Of a stretch of 64,000 nucleotides of DNA, positions 37,256 through 47,546 are shown one piece after another. Every line of letters begins with the position of its first letter. Position 1 is the stretch's first letter. Made by a program: the position numbers and the translations under genes. The stretch covers positions 3,720,001 through 3,784,000 of the forward strand of contig NZ_CP071796.1 in assembly GCF_017498525.1 (NCBI RefSeq). Direction: 5' to 3'. A model generated the notes under the pieces. The model was not told where the DNA came from and ran no database searches. It was given only the letters and a program-made list of their open reading frames with translations. This stretch comes from Ottowia testudinis. Lineage in GTDB: Bacteria; Pseudomonadota; Gammaproteobacteria; Burkholderiales; Burkholderiaceae_C.

Positions 37256-38593
37256 TCAGAGGATGTAGCGCGACAAATCCTCGTCGCGGCTGAGCGCCGC
37301 CAGACGCGCATCGACGTAGGCCGCGTCGATGGTCACGGTCTGGCCTTCGAGCTTGGTGGCGTCGAAGCTGACCTCGTCCAGCAGCCGCTCCATCACGGTG
37401 GAAAGCCGCCGCGCACCGATGTTCTCGGTCGATTCGTTGACCGCGCAGGCGATCTCGGCCAGGCGCGAGATGCCTTCGGGCGTGAAGGTGAGCGTAACGC
37501 CCTCGGTGGCCAGCAGCGCCTGGTACTGGCGCACCAGGCTGGCGTCGGTCTGCGTCAGGATGGCTTCGAAATCCTGCACCGACAGCGAACTCAGCTCGAC
37601 GCGGATCGGCAGGCGCCCCTGCAGCTCGGGGATCAGATCGCTCGGCTTGGACAGGTGGAACGCACCCGAGGCGATGAACAGGATGTGATCGGTGCGCACC
37701 ATGCCGTATTTGGTGCTCACCGTGGTGCCTTCTACCAGCGGCAGCAGGTCGCGCTGCACGCCCTGGCGCGACACCTCGGCGCCGCTGCCGCCGCCCTCGT
37801 GCCCGCGCGAGGCCACCTTGTCGATCTCGTCGATGAAGACGATGCCGTTTTGCTCCAGGTTCTGAATGGCGAGCACGCGGATCTCGTCCTCGTTGACCAG
37901 CTTGCCCGCCTCTTCATCGACCAGCAGCTTCATCGCCTCGCCGATCTTCACGCGCCGCAGCTTGCGGCGCCCGGCGCCCAGGTTGGCGAACATGCCCTTG
38001 AGCTGCTCGGCCATCTCTTCCATGCCGGCCGGGCCCATGATCTCCATGGTGGGCGCGGGCTGCGCCAGCTCCAGCTCGATCTCCTTGTCGTCCAGCTGGC
38101 CTTCGCGCAGTTTCTTGCGGAAGGCCTGGCGCGCCGCGCTGTCGCTGTTGGCCGCATCGCTGCCGTCGGCGTTGCGCGCGGGCGGGATCAGCACGTCGAG
38201 GATGCGGTCTTCGGCCAAATCCTCGGCGCGCGTGCGCTGCGCCTTCATGGCCTGCTCGCGCTGCTGCTTGACGGCCATCTCGGCCAGGTCGCGGATGATC
38301 GAATCGACGTCCTTGCCGACGTAGCCGACCTCGGTGAACTTGGTCGCCTCGACCTTGATGAAGGGCGCGCCCGCCAGCCGCGCCAGCCGGCGCGCGATCT
38401 CGGTCTTGCCGACGCCGGTGGGGCCGATCATCAGGATGTTCTTGGGCGTGATCTCGGGCCGCAGCTTTTCATCGACCTGCTGGCGCCGCCAGCGGTTGCG
38501 CAGCGCGATGGCGACGGCGCGCTTGGCGTCTTTCTGGCCGACGATGTGGCGGTCGAGTTCGGAGACGATCTCCTGCGGGGTCATCGATGACAT
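37256..38593 (-). CDS. hslU: ATP-dependent protease ATPase subunit HslU
   Basis: An AAA+ unfoldase of 445 residues that feeds substrates to Hsl[20 protein letters not shown] opens the protein, [18 protein letters not shown] is Walker A, and [16 protein letters not shown] is Walker [16 protein letters not shown] contains sensor/arginine-finger regions and the C-terminus ends in LSRYIL, which docks into HslV. An intermediate I-domain fills residues about 110-240. It lies 79 bp after hslV, with a family A repeat in the gap. Confidence 0.96.
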   Translation of the reverse strand: MSSMTPQEIVSELDRHIVGQKDAKRAVAIALRNRWRRQQVDEKLRPEITPKNILMIGPTGVGKTEIARRLARLAGAPFIKVEATKFTEVGYVGKDVDSIIRDLAEMAVKQQREQAMKAQRTRAEDLAEDRILDVLIPPARNADGSDAANSDSAARQAFRKKLREGQLDDKEIELELAQPAPTMEIMGPAGMEEMAEQLKGMFANLGAGRRKLRRVKIGEAMKLLVDEEAGKLVNEDEIRVLAIQNLEQNGIVFIDEIDKVASRGHEGGGSGAEVSRQGVQRDLLPLVEGTTVSTKYGMVRTDHILFIASGAFHLSKPSDLIPELQGRLPIRVELSSLSVQDFEAILTQTDASLVRQYQALLATEGVTLTFTPEGISRLAEIACAVNESTENIGARRLSTVMERLLDEVSFDATKLEGQTVTIDAAYVDARLAALSRDEDLSRYIL

Positions 38594-38605
38594 GGCAAAG
38601 GAATT

Positions 38606-38662
38606 TATAAGAAATCGGCCCGCTGCGCTTGTCTATCAATCGCGAGCAGCTATCAATTTGAT
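38606..38662 (+). repeat. Family A palindromic repeat between hslV and hslU
   Basis: CCGCTGCGCTTG-N5-AATCGCGAGCAGCTATCAATTTG sits within the hslVU operon gap, immediately upstream of the hslU start. Confidence 0.78.
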
Positions 38663-38672
38663 TGCAAACCGT

Positions 38673-39221
38673 TCAGAGCGATTCAACCGTGTGGTGCATG
38701 TTGGTGTAGATGCACAGCTCGCCGGCGATCTCCAGCGCCTTCTTGACGATCTGGTCGGCGGGCAGTTCGGTGTGGTCGAGCAGCGCCTTGGCCGCCGCGT
38801 GCGCGTAGGCGCCGCCGGAGCCGATGGCGACCAGGCCGTGCTCGGGCTCCAGCACGTCGCCGTTGCCGGTGATGATGAGAGACGCTTCCTTGTCGGCCAC
38901 CGCCAGCATGGCTTCGAGCCGGCGCAGCACGCGGTCGGTGCGCCAGTCCTTGGTGAGCTCGATGGCGGCGCGCGTCAGGTGGCCCTGGTGCTTTTCGAGC
39001 TTGGCCTCGAAGCGCTCGAACAGCGTGAAAGCGTCGGCCGTGGCGCCGGCAAAACCCGCCAACACCTTGCCGTGGTACAGCCGGCGCACCTTGCGGGCCG
39101 AGCCCTTGACGACGATGTTGCCCAGCGTGACCTGTCCGTCGCCGCCAATGGCGACTTGCCAGCCTTCGGGCGTCTGGCGCCGCACACTGACGATGGTGGT
39201 GCCGTGAAATGATTCCATCAT
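38673..39221 (-). CDS. hslV: ATP-dependent protease subunit HslV
   Basis: A threonine peptidase of 182 residues resembling proteasome beta subunits. The catalytic Thr is the first of GTTIVSVRR (Thr8 from the first ATG) and is exposed by removal of a short propeptide. Further motifs are [45 protein letters not shown] and [16 protein letters not shown]. Two ATGs adjoin at the start; the second gives the more usual propeptide length. Confidence 0.96.
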   Translation of the reverse strand: MMESFHGTTIVSVRRQTPEGWQVAIGGDGQVTLGNIVVKGSARKVRRLYHGKVLAGFAGATADAFTLFERFEAKLEKHQGHLTRAAIELTKDWRTDRVLRRLEAMLAVADKEASLIITGNGDVLEPEHGLVAIGSGGAYAHAAAKALLDHTELPADQIVKKALEIAGELCIYTNMHHTVESL

Positions 39222-39289
39222 CCACAGATGGGGGTTGCGGCGACGTTATTCAAGGCAATCAGGAGCCCCAAGTGATCGGCGCTGCGCAT

Positions 39290-39374
39290 CAAGCGCCCCA
39301 TGGGCTGCGGAGCAGGCCGCACGGGAACGCCGCGCTCTCCCCCCGCGCGCCAGCGTTGTCCCGCAGGCGCAGGT
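39290..39374. repeat. Family B GC-rich dispersed repeat after the STAS-like gene
   Basis: GGGCTGCGGAGCAGGCCGCA, GGGAACGCCGCG and CGCCAGCGTTGTCCCGCAGG lie between hslV and the end of the STAS-like gene. It lacks the terminal C-rich hairpin of other copies. Confidence 0.6.
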
Positions 39375-41144
39375 TCAGTCAGTCCGCAGCATCACCCGCG
39401 CGGAGTCGTTGATGCCGATCACGCCAAAGAACGCCGCCACCAGCCGGTTGACCTGCTTGAAGGTCACTTGGTGGCCGCGCGTTTGCTGCTCCATCGACCA
39501 ATTCAGCAAGTCGCCAGCGGCCCCAAAGTCGACGCGCAGCAACTTGCGGCAGTTGATCTCAAAGGCCGTGGCCTCGCGCGCGGCGATCAGCGGCTTGAGC
39601 GCCGCCTCGGCGGTGCCCAGGTATTCGCCCTCCAGCTTGGCCTTGACCACGCCGCTGTCGGCCGCCGCGCTGGCCGCGGCGTGCGGCTGCCCGAAATCGC
39701 CGGCCGGCAGCGTGCTCACCGCGTCTTCGGTGGCCTCGGGGCCGAACTCGCTGGGCAGCAGCGTTTGGCCGTCCTCGGACAGCTTGCCATAGGTGTTCTT
39801 GGGGGCTTCCCAGGCTGGCGGCGACACCTCGTAGGTGACGCAGTAATTGAGCGCCACCAGCTCGAATTCGTCCATCTCGCCCAATATGCGCAGCAGCGCC
39901 AGACGCGCATCCCACCACCGCGGGTCGGCGCCGCGGTCGTCGGTGGGGGAGCGTTCGGCGAGCACCTGCAGCAGCCGGTCGGCGCTCAGGAACTTCAGCC
40001 CCGCCGGGCTTTCTCCCCAGCGCTTGAGCACCTCGATCAGGGCCGGCAAGGCGGCAGGGTCGATCGCCTTCAGGTGCCGCCAGTCGATGCGCCACGGCGG
40101 CGCGAGCCGATCCAGCGTGGCCTTGAGCGCGGCCATCGACTGCGTGCCCATCGTGGAGGGACAAGTCCAATGGAACGGCCCGGTGCTGACCGCCGCCGGC
40201 GCCGCCGCCGCGATGGGCGCTGGCGCGGAGGCCGGGTCGGTCACCAACGCCCACTGCGGCGCCGAGCGGCCAAACAGCGCGGCAAACCCGAAGGCCGCGT
40301 CATCGAACTTGGTCGGATCGCCCATGCAGCGGTAGAGATCGAACAGCGTCAGCCAGGTGTAGACGTCCTCGCGCCGGCTGCCGCCCTCGGCCACCAGGTC
40401 CAGCAGCACCGCTTCGGCGCCGGCGGCGTCGCCGTTGGCGAAGCGGATGGCTGCCTCTTCGATCTCTGGATCTTGCTTGGCCGCCGCCAATACCTCGACG
40501 TTGAATTCCGGCACGTCGCCGATGAGGTTTGTGGCTGGCTTCGGCACGGGCTTGGGCACCGGCTTCGACACGGGGGCCGGCGCCTGGGCGGCCGGCGCAG
40601 GCGGCGCGGCCCGCACGATATCACCCAGCGGAAGCGTCGGGGCAAAGGCCTGAGGAGGCTGCGTCGGCGCGCTTTGCGCCCGTTCGGCGAGCCGCTGCGG
40701 CTGGGTCGGGGCGTGGCTGCGCGCGGCCGGAGCCGGTGCGGCAGCGGGCGCGCCCTCGACGGGCGCCGCGGCGCTGCCGCCTTGGCGCTTGAACCAGGCG
40801 GTCGACATCTGTGCCTCGATCTCGTCGATCTTCTTGAGCGTGCGCGCGCGCTCGCCAGTATTGGCCGGCTGGCTGCTGGGGTAGAACGAGGGGCCGCCAA
40901 CGGCGCCCTCGACACCCTTGAGCGACTCGCGGCGCCGCGCCTTGCGCAGCATGTCGAACTCGCGGTTGCGCACAAAGTCGTTGCGGCGCTTGCGTTCGAT
41001 CATCTCCTTGAGCGCGAGACGGGATTCACTGTCGCCGCCATCGCCCGTGGGACGGTCGAGGTCAGACCAGTGCGTGGTCGGGCTCTTGACGAACTTGACC
41101 ACCTTCGACAACAGGCCACCGCTGGAGACTGGATCCTTGCTCAT
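39375..41144 (-). CDS. STAS-domain-like protein with a long Pro/Ala linker
   Basis: A 589-residue protein of unknown role. Residues 1-125 are charged and helical (SRLALKEMIERKRRNDFVRN). Residues about 130-215 are a Pro/Ala-rich linker with KPVPKPVPKP. Residues about 235-300 resemble a tetratricopeptide-like segment (EAAIRFANGDAAGAEAVLLD). Residues about 335-400 and 500-589 look like two STAS (anti-sigma-factor antagonist) folds, the last ending QVNRLVAAFFGVIGINDSAR. No membrane segment is evident. It lies between hslV and dksA on the minus strand. The STAS assignment is by eye. Confidence 0.65.
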   Translation of the reverse strand: MSKDPVSSGGLLSKVVKFVKSPTTHWSDLDRPTGDGGDSESRLALKEMIERKRRNDFVRNREFDMLRKARRRESLKGVEGAVGGPSFYPSSQPANTGERARTLKKIDEIEAQMSTAWFKRQGGSAAAPVEGAPAAAPAPAARSHAPTQPQRLAERAQSAPTQPPQAFAPTLPLGDIVRAAPPAPAAQAPAPVSKPVPKPVPKPATNLIGDVPEFNVEVLAAAKQDPEIEEAAIRFANGDAAGAEAVLLDLVAEGGSRREDVYTWLTLFDLYRCMGDPTKFDDAAFGFAALFGRSAPQWALVTDPASAPAPIAAAAPAAVSTGPFHWTCPSTMGTQSMAALKATLDRLAPPWRIDWRHLKAIDPAALPALIEVLKRWGESPAGLKFLSADRLLQVLAERSPTDDRGADPRWWDARLALLRILGEMDEFELVALNYCVTYEVSPPAWEAPKNTYGKLSEDGQTLLPSEFGPEATEDAVSTLPAGDFGQPHAAASAAADSGVVKAKLEGEYLGTAEAALKPLIAAREATAFEINCRKLLRVDFGAAGDLLNWSMEQQTRGHQVTFKQVNRLVAAFFGVIGINDSARVMLRTD

Positions 41145-41180
41145 GGCTGATGATCACCTATGCGCTGGGCGATGCTTGGG

Positions 41181-41930
41181 TCAATCGCCAAACATCTTCT
41201 GCTTGAGTTCGCGCCGCTGCTGGGCCTCGAGCGACAGCGTGGCGGTGGGCCGTGCCAGCAGGCGCGGCACGCCGATCGGCTCGCCGGTCTCGTCGCAATA
41301 GCCGTAATCGCCGGAGTCAACGCGGTCGATGGACTGCTCGATCTTCTTCAGCAGCTTGCGTTCGCGATCGCGCGTGCGCAGCTCCAGCGCGTGTTCTTCC
41401 TCGATGGTGGCGCGATCGGCCGGATCGGGCACCACCACCGTATCGTCGCGCAGGTTCTCGGCCGTCTGGCCTGCGTTGGCGAGGATGTCGTCCTTCAACT
41501 GAACCAGCTTCATGCGGAAGAACGCCAGTTGCTTGTCGTTCATGTACTCGCTGTCTGGCATGGCAATGACCTCGGCATCGCTCCATTGGTCGACAGACTT
41601 GGTTTTCCAGTTATTGGCGAGTTTGGGATCTTTTTTGACGGGCATCGGCACGGGTGGCGCGGCAACAGTGGGCATGGGCAATAGTTTGGGCGCGGACATC
41701 GGCGGATGCGCCGGTGCACGCGAGGATGAGGCAACAGGTTTCTTGGTGGCCGCAGGCCGCGCCCGCGCGGGCGCCTTGGCAACCGCTGGCACAGCAGCCT
41801 TGGAAGGCGCTGCGCTCGATTTGGACGCCGGCTGGCCCACGGCCGAGGGCGCCGCGGCAGCCGCACGGGCGGCGGGGGCTTTGGCAGGCTTGGCCTTGGG
41901 GGCCGGGCTCTTGGCAGCCGCAGATTTCAC
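41181..41930 (-). CDS. dksA: RNA polymerase-binding transcription factor DksA, N-terminally extended
   Basis: A 249-residue DksA that binds the RNA polymerase secondary channel and mediates the stringent response with ppGpp. The core begins at about residue 110 and has the coiled-coil tip DPADRA (169-174, DxxDxA) followed by ELRTRDRERKLLKKIEQ. The zinc-finger position reads YCDETGEPIGVPRLLARPTA with only Cys212, so it should not bind zinc through four cysteines. About 100 residues of Ala/Pro/Lys-rich, probably disordered, sequence precede the core; E. coli DksA is 151 residues. Confidence 0.92.
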   Translation of the reverse strand: MKSAAAKSPAPKAKPAKAPAARAAAAAPSAVGQPASKSSAAPSKAAVPAVAKAPARARPAATKKPVASSSRAPAHPPMSAPKLLPMPTVAAPPVPMPVKKDPKLANNWKTKSVDQWSDAEVIAMPDSEYMNDKQLAFFRMKLVQLKDDILANAGQTAENLRDDTVVVPDPADRATIEEEHALELRTRDRERKLLKKIEQSIDRVDSGDYGYCDETGEPIGVPRLLARPTATLSLEAQQRRELKQKMFGD

Positions 41931-42188
41931 TGACGTCTCCTATCGGCACTGCGCCCCAGGGCGCGGCAGCCGACCGCATGGCGAGTGGATGAAGCAGGGT
42001 CTTTTTTCATCCGACAAGCGCCCTTGTTATAGACCTTCTTGGGCGACACGTGCAAACCGCCTGGCCACGGCCGACGGTTCGTGCGAAGGCGGCGATTGTA
42101 GCCAGCCCAGGCGAAAGCGCGCGCCAAGGCCCTGCGCAAACCCGACAATTGACGCCATTGTGGGGAAAATTCGCATCAAAAGCCGCGT

Positions 42189-43244
42189 TCAGGGAGTGGT
42201 TTCGGTCTGCTGCAGGCACTGTTGCAGCCCCTGCAGCAGGATGTCGCGGGGCAGATCGATGCCGATGAACACCATCTTGCTGGTGCGCGGCTCGCCCTCT
42301 TTCCAGGCCGGCCCCAGGTCGCTGCCCATCAACTGGTGCACGCCCTGAAAGATGACCTTGCGCTCGGTGCCCTGCATCCACAACACGCCCTTGTAGCGCA
42401 GCATGCGCGGGCCGTAAATGTTGACGATGGCGCCCAGAAAATCCTCCAATTTGGCAGGGTCGAACGGCCGGCCGGCACGGAACACAAAGCTCTTGACGTC
42501 ATCGTCGTGGTGATGATGGTGGCCATGCGCGTGCTTGTGCGAGGGGTGGTCGCAGTGCGCGCTGTCGTGATCGTGATCGTGCGCTTCCTCGCCCAGAAAC
42601 TCAGGGTTGATGTCCAGCCTGGCATTCAGGTTGAAGCCGCGCAGGTCGAATACGTCCTTCAACGGCACTTCGCCGAAATGCACCACGCGCTGCGGCGCGC
42701 GCGGATTCATGTGCTTGAGGCGGTGCTGCAGCGCATCCAGCGTCTGGGCGTCCACCAGGTCGGCCTTGCTGATGAAGATCTGGTCGGCAAAGCCCACCTG
42801 GCGTTGCGCCTCGACGCGGTCGTTGAGTTGCTGCGCGGCGTGCTTGGCATCCACCAGGGTGATGATGGAGTCCAGCAAAAAAGCTTCAGCGATCTCGTCG
42901 TCCATGAAAAAGGTCTGAGCCACCGGCCCAGGATCGGCCAGGCCGGTGGTCTCGATCACCACGCGCTCGAAGTCGAGTTCACCTTTGCGCTTTTTGGCCG
43001 CCAGATCGGCCAGCGTGGCGCGCAGATCCTCGCGAATGGTGCAGCAGATGCAGCCGTTGCTCATCTGGATGATCTGCTCGTCCTGGTCGTTGACGAGGAT
43101 GTCGTTGTCGATGTTTTCCTCGCCAAACTCGTTTTCGATCACGGCGATCTTCTGGCCGTGCGCCTCGGTCAGCACGCGCTTGAGAAGCGTCGTCTTGCCC
43201 GAGCCCAGAAAGCCGGTGAGGATGGTCGCGGGAATGAGTGACAT
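42189..43244 (-). CDS. COG0523 / CobW-family G3E GTPase, probable metallochaperone
   Basis: A 351-residue GTPase. Walker A is [15 protein letters not shown] (11-25), the metal-binding CxCC is GCICC (Cys65, 67, 68), and [27 protein letters not shown] are the remaining G motifs. A His/Asp-rich loop near residues 225-260 ([16 protein letters not shown]) is typical of zinc-handling members such as YjiA/ZigA. The CobW C-terminal domain closes the protein. The ATG at 43244 gives the canonical [12 protein letters not shown] start. Its stop lies 258 bp from dksA. Confidence 0.9.
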   Translation of the reverse strand: MSLIPATILTGFLGSGKTTLLKRVLTEAHGQKIAVIENEFGEENIDNDILVNDQDEQIIQMSNGCICCTIREDLRATLADLAAKKRKGELDFERVVIETTGLADPGPVAQTFFMDDEIAEAFLLDSIITLVDAKHAAQQLNDRVEAQRQVGFADQIFISKADLVDAQTLDALQHRLKHMNPRAPQRVVHFGEVPLKDVFDLRGFNLNARLDINPEFLGEEAHDHDHDSAHCDHPSHKHAHGHHHHHDDDVKSFVFRAGRPFDPAKLEDFLGAIVNIYGPRMLRYKGVLWMQGTERKVIFQGVHQLMGSDLGPAWKEGEPRTSKMVFIGIDLPRDILLQGLQQCLQQTETTP

Positions 43245-43406
43245 GGCGGCGGCGTGCACGCCTAGCGGGCCGGGCGCGCGAAAACTTGAAGAAAAAGCAG
43301 TGTAGCCCGCCGCGCGCCCACCACGCACCAAAGCGGGGCGATGTGACGAAATGCCTAGCCGCTCGACGGACGGCATGTTGTACTCGGCAGCGTGTTGTCC
43401 ACGTCG

Positions 43407-45149
43407 ATGTCAGGGAGAAACGCCGCGGCCCAGGCATGGGGCTGCGCGCCGTGCCGCTGGGTGCGCGCACTGTTGCTTTTGCTGGCCCTGGCGGTGCCAG
43501 CCGCGGTCTGGGCGATCCATCCGCTGACGCTGGACGCGCGCGCGCCGCTGCCCGATCAATTGGGCGCGCGCGGCGCATATTGGCTCGACCCGGGCGGCCG
43601 CGCCACCGTCGACGAAGTGGCCGCCCAGGCCGCCACCGCCTGGCGGCCGGCCGGGCAGGACCAGGTCTATCCGCTCGGCAACGGCCAGACGCTGTGGCTG
43701 CGTTTCGTGCTGGCTCCGCAGCCTGGACATGCGCACTGGTACGCCGAGATTCCATTGGCCAACCTGGATCACGCCACCCTGTATGCGCGCGGCGCCGATG
43801 GCCGCTGGCGGTCCCACAGCGCTGGCGATCACCTGCCGGTGAGCGACTGGGCGGTGCCCGGCCGCCAGCCGGTGCTGCCCCTCACCACGTCGGACACCGC
43901 GCCGGTGGAGCACCTGCTGCGCATCGAGCACGCCTTTCCCACCTCGGTGCCGCTGCTGCTGACCGAGGAGCACCAGTTGCTGATGCGTGAACGCGGGGTG
44001 GCCATGGGCCTGGGCGTGTATTTCGGGATCACGCTGCTCGGCTGCGTGATCGCGCTGGCGGCGGCGGTGTGGATGCGCGATGTGGCAGCGGCCCTGTTCG
44101 TGCCACCCACCGTGCTGCTCGGCCTATCGGCCGCCAGCTTCGCGGGCGTCAGTGGCTGGCTGCTGTGGCCGCGCCACGCCATCTGGAACGACCTGTCGGC
44201 CTTCGCCATCCCCACGCTCGCGTTGGTGACGATGCTGATCTTCGTGTACGTTGCCACCGCATTCGGCACGCGCGCGCCGCGCGCCCGGCTGTGGCCGCTT
44301 GCCTTGGCCGCGGTGGGGGTGACAGTGATCGTGGCCATGCCTTTCGCGCCAGACGCGGTTTCGGCACGGGCGATGGCGCTGATCTGCTCCTTGCTGCTGC
44401 TGACTTGCATCGCGCTGCCCGCCTGGACCTGGTGGCGCGGCGGCGACCGCCACGCGCTGGGTCTGTTGGTGGGCATGGTCTGCCTGGCGGCGCCAGCAAG
44501 CACGCACATATTGCGGCTGCTGGCGATCATGCCCACGGGCTTGATCTCGCGCTTCGTTCTGCTGTCCGGCGCCGCGCTTCAGCTGTCGGTGGTGTTGGTC
44601 ACGCTGATGTGGCGCGGGCGCGACCGCGGCCTGACGCGCCAGCGCATGCGCGGCCTCGGCCGCGCCGACCCGGCCACCGGCCTGGCCACCCAGGCCGCGG
44701 TGCGCGAGCAGCTGAGGCGCATGACAGCGCGCGCGCAGCGCCAGCAACACGCCTACGCGGTGCTGCTGATCGACCTGGTGAACCTGGCGCAAGTGCGCCA
44801 AAAGTTTGGCCGCCGCGCCTGGCAGGAGCTGCCGCTGCACCTGGCCGACCGCCTGCTGGACAGCCGGCGCGAAGTCGACACCATCGGGCGCCTGGGCGAC
44901 ACGCGCTTTGTGATGCTGATCGACGGCCCGATCAGCGCCGACGCGGCCAGCCGCCTGGCGCAGCAGGTGCTGGCGCATTGCCGGCGCCCGATCGGCGGCC
45001 GGCCAGAAGGCTGGACACCGCGCCTGCGCATGGCACTGGCCGTGCTGCCGCGCGATGGGCAAAACCCCGAGGTGGTATTGGACGAGCTGGCCGTGATGCT
45101 GAACACCGTCGCGCCTGGGGACACGCGCGCGCTGTTCCAGCGCACATAG
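43407..45149 (+). CDS. 7TM-DISM receptor with a degenerate GGDEF domain
   Basis: A membrane protein of about 580 residues. After a signal peptide ending near AVWA, residues about 40-190 form a beta-rich periplasmic domain like 7TMR-DISMED2 ([20 protein letters not shown]). Seven helices follow at about 195-400. The C-terminal 160 residues resemble a GGDEF fold ([30 protein letters not shown]), but the active loop reads GRLGDTRF, not GGDEF, so cyclase activity is unlikely. It may sense a ligand and signal through the degenerate domain. A GTG at 43392 is an alternative start. Confidence 0.83.
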   Translation: MSGRNAAAQAWGCAPCRWVRALLLLLALAVPAAVWAIHPLTLDARAPLPDQLGARGAYWLDPGGRATVDEVAAQAATAWRPAGQDQVYPLGNGQTLWLRFVLAPQPGHAHWYAEIPLANLDHATLYARGADGRWRSHSAGDHLPVSDWAVPGRQPVLPLTTSDTAPVEHLLRIEHAFPTSVPLLLTEEHQLLMRERGVAMGLGVYFGITLLGCVIALAAAVWMRDVAAALFVPPTVLLGLSAASFAGVSGWLLWPRHAIWNDLSAFAIPTLALVTMLIFVYVATAFGTRAPRARLWPLALAAVGVTVIVAMPFAPDAVSARAMALICSLLLLTCIALPAWTWWRGGDRHALGLLVGMVCLAAPASTHILRLLAIMPTGLISRFVLLSGAALQLSVVLVTLMWRGRDRGLTRQRMRGLGRADPATGLATQAAVREQLRRMTARAQRQQHAYAVLLIDLVNLAQVRQKFGRRAWQELPLHLADRLLDSRREVDTIGRLGDTRFVMLIDGPISADAASRLAQQVLAHCRRPIGGRPEGWTPRLRMALAVLPRDGQNPEVVLDELAVMLNTVAPGDTRALFQRT

Positions 45150-45182
45150 ACGCGGCCCCGGCAGTCTTGCGAGCCTTTCGGA

Positions 45183-45230
45183 CCACTCGCGCTTGTCAGA
45201 CAAGCGTTAACAGCTATTGTTTGTATAGCA
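45183..45230 (-). repeat. Family A palindromic repeat before the PhnD-like gene
   Basis: ACTCGCGCTTG-N5-CAAGCGTTAACAGCTATTG with TATAGCA lies in the 262-bp gap upstream of the substrate-binding-protein gene. The rest of the gap shows no gene. Confidence 0.78.
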
Positions 45231-45411
45231 TCCCGCGGGCAGCAACGCGCTGCGGGCCGCGCCAAGCAGCGATGGGCGGGGCGTGGTCATCGTCCGAGAG
45301 AAACGCCCGCGAACAGCACTCCACCGCAACGCTGGTGTATGGCTCCTTCTGGCCCTTTTTGGCACGCTGCACACGGATTTAGTTTATTCTTGAAGTATTT
45401 AAGGATCCACC

Positions 45412-46254
45412 ATGAGCCTGCTGCTTCGCTGCCTGCCGCTTCTGCTCGCCATGGCCCCCACGCCAGGGTTTTCTCGCGACCTGCTCCTCGGCGTGAGCGA
45501 AGGCACCTCGGGTGGCACCGATCACGCGCGCGTGATCCTCAAATACGGCGGTCTCGCCAAGGCGCTTGGCGGCGCGCTCAAGGCCGATGTGCATGTGGTC
45601 TTCGTGCGCGAATTCGCGCAACTGGAGGACGGCATGAAAACCGGCCGGCTTGACCTGGCCATGGCGCGGCCGAGCGACTTCCCGGCACGCGGACTGCGCG
45701 ATTACGGCTACCAGTACGTCGCCACCGCCAAGCCCGATGGCCAGTGCTTCATCGTCGTGCCCAAGGGCTCGCCGATCAAGTCACTCGACCAAGTGAAGGG
45801 CCAGAAAATCGCGATGCCTGAAAAGGTGTCCTACATGAGCAAGTTCTGCGCCGCCGAGTTGCGCCACAACGGCATCGACGCCGACAAACAGGCGGTGACC
45901 TATGTGCGCGAGCAAGAAGCCGTGATCTTCTACATCACCAACGGCTTTACCCAGGCGGGTGCCATTGCCTCTTATTCCGGCGCGGCGCGCAAGTGGATCA
46001 AGGACGGCGGCCAGATCCTGCACAAGAGCGTGACGCAGCCGTACTTCCCGATGATCGCGAAGAAGGACTTCACCAAGGCCGAGATCGCGGCCATGCAAAA
46101 GGCCTTGAGCGAGCTGTCCCAGTCACCCGATGGCGAGGCCGTGCTGAAGTCGATCGGCATCACCGGTTTCGACATCACCAATGAGGCCAAATTGCGCCAG
46201 CTGCTGAATTGGCTGGGCTGCACGGACGGCGGCTGCGCGGCCGCCAAGAAATAG
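45412..46254 (+). CDS. PhnD-like periplasmic substrate-binding protein
   Basis: A 280-residue exported protein with a signal peptide of about 21 residues (LLLRCLPLLLAMAPTPGFS). The mature protein matches phosphate/phosphite/phosphonate binding proteins: GVSEGTSGGTDHARVILKYG, LDLAMARPSDFPARG, CFIVVPKGSPIKSLDQVKG and a closing helical lobe ending with two nearby Cys. No ABC permease or ATPase gene is adjacent, so this is an orphan receptor and its ligand is unknown. A terminator follows. Confidence 0.85.
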   Translation: MSLLLRCLPLLLAMAPTPGFSRDLLLGVSEGTSGGTDHARVILKYGGLAKALGGALKADVHVVFVREFAQLEDGMKTGRLDLAMARPSDFPARGLRDYGYQYVATAKPDGQCFIVVPKGSPIKSLDQVKGQKIAMPEKVSYMSKFCAAELRHNGIDADKQAVTYVREQEAVIFYITNGFTQAGAIASYSGAARKWIKDGGQILHKSVTQPYFPMIAKKDFTKAEIAAMQKALSELSQSPDGEAVLKSIGITGFDITNEAKLRQLLNWLGCTDGGCAAAKK

Positions 46255-46274
46255 CGCTGACGGGCGCTTTTTTT
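46253..46274 (+). terminator. Rho-independent terminator after the PhnD-like gene
   Basis: AGCGC/GCGCT arms with a 6-base loop are followed by a run of seven T. The stem overlaps the TAG stop codon. Confidence 0.65.
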
Positions 46275-46419
46275 CGCACCGCTGCTTCAACCCACGGCGC
46301 GGCGCCCCATCCGCGGCCGATAAAGTCCAAATGGCCCATGTACGCGCGCCTTGGCTGGGCTTGTCCCGGCTACGGCGCCAGCGAAGACGCCGCAGGCAGC
46401 TCATCAGGAAGGGGCCGCC

Positions 46420-47370
46420 TCAGCGCCGCCGCGCCCGAGGGTGCGCCGCGTCGTACGCCTTGGCCAGATGCTGAAAATCCAGCCGCGTGTAGACCTGGGT
46501 GGTGCCGATGTGCGCGTGGCCCAGCAACTCCTGCACCGCGCGCAGATCGCTGCTGGACTGCAGCACGTGGCTGGCAAAAGAGTGGCGCAGCATGTGCGGA
46601 TGCACCGGCGTGGCCAGGCCGGCCAGCTGGCTGCGGCGCTTCAGGCGCTGCCAGACGGATTGCGGCGTCAGCCGCGTGCCGCGCCGGCCAATAAAGAGCG
46701 CGGCGGCCGCGTCGCCCATGCCCGCCACCTGGCCGCGCACCGTCAGCCAATGGTGCAGTGCCGCCACCGCCTTTCCGCCCAGCGGCACGGCGCGCCGCTT
46801 GCCGCCCTTGCCCAGCACCTGCACTTCGTCCGCCTGCAGGTCGATCCAGCCACGGCCGGCGCGCTGCGCGGCGTCGGTCTCGGCCACGTCAAGACCGACC
46901 AGTTCGCCCACGCGCAGGCCGCTGCCATAAAGCAGCTCGACCATGGCGGCATCGCGCGCCTCGAGCCAGGAGCCGTCTTCCTCGGCCACATGCTCGGCCA
47001 GCTGCACCGCCTCGTCCACCCCCAACGCCTTGGGCAGCGGGCGCGCCTGCCGCGGCGCACGCACATCCTGCACCGGGTTGACGGTGACCAGCCCCTCGCG
47101 GCCGAGCCAGCGGTAAAAGCCGCGCCAACCCGACAGGATGAGCGCGATGCCGCGCCCGCTGCGGTCCGCGCCGTGCATGCGCGCGACCCAGCCACGCACA
47201 TGGTGGGGTTGCACGGCGGCCAAGGCCACGCCGGCCTGCGCGGCGAACTGCGCGAGCTTGTCCAGATCAAGGCTGTAAAGCGTCAGCGTGCGCGCGGCCA
47301 GCCGCCGTTCGGTGCGGGCGTGTTCCAGATAGCGCTCGATCAGGCCACGGCCGGTGTCGGACAGGTTCAT
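46420..47370 (-). CDS. xerC: Site-specific tyrosine recombinase XerC
   Basis: A 316-residue recombinase that with XerD resolves chromosome dimers at dif. The N-terminal SAM-like domain covers about 1-100. The catalytic set is present: Arg153 (SGLRVGEL), His259 and Arg262 (HPHMLRHSFASH), His285 and nucleophile Tyr294 (GHAHIGTTQVYTRL). It follows dapF and the DUF484 gene on the same strand, the usual dapF-DUF484-xerC order in proteobacteria. A dif site was not seen in the window. Confidence 0.95.
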   Translation of the reverse strand: MNLSDTGRGLIERYLEHARTERRLAARTLTLYSLDLDKLAQFAAQAGVALAAVQPHHVRGWVARMHGADRSGRGIALILSGWRGFYRWLGREGLVTVNPVQDVRAPRQARPLPKALGVDEAVQLAEHVAEEDGSWLEARDAAMVELLYGSGLRVGELVGLDVAETDAAQRAGRGWIDLQADEVQVLGKGGKRRAVPLGGKAVAALHHWLTVRGQVAGMGDAAAALFIGRRGTRLTPQSVWQRLKRRSQLAGLATPVHPHMLRHSFASHVLQSSSDLRAVQELLGHAHIGTTQVYTRLDFQHLAKAYDAAHPRARRR

Positions 47371-47546
47371 GGCTTTCAGGCTCGGTCAGTGTTCAGGGCC
47401 GTGCCTGGCGGCATCGAGACGACCGCGCGGCGGCGGGCTGGCCAGCGGTGCGGTCGAGCGCGGCCTGCCGCGCCCAGACTCTGGCGCCCCCCGGAGCGCC
47501 TCCATGTCAAAGGAGCCGAGAAGCCGGGGACCAGGGGAGCCCTCAT

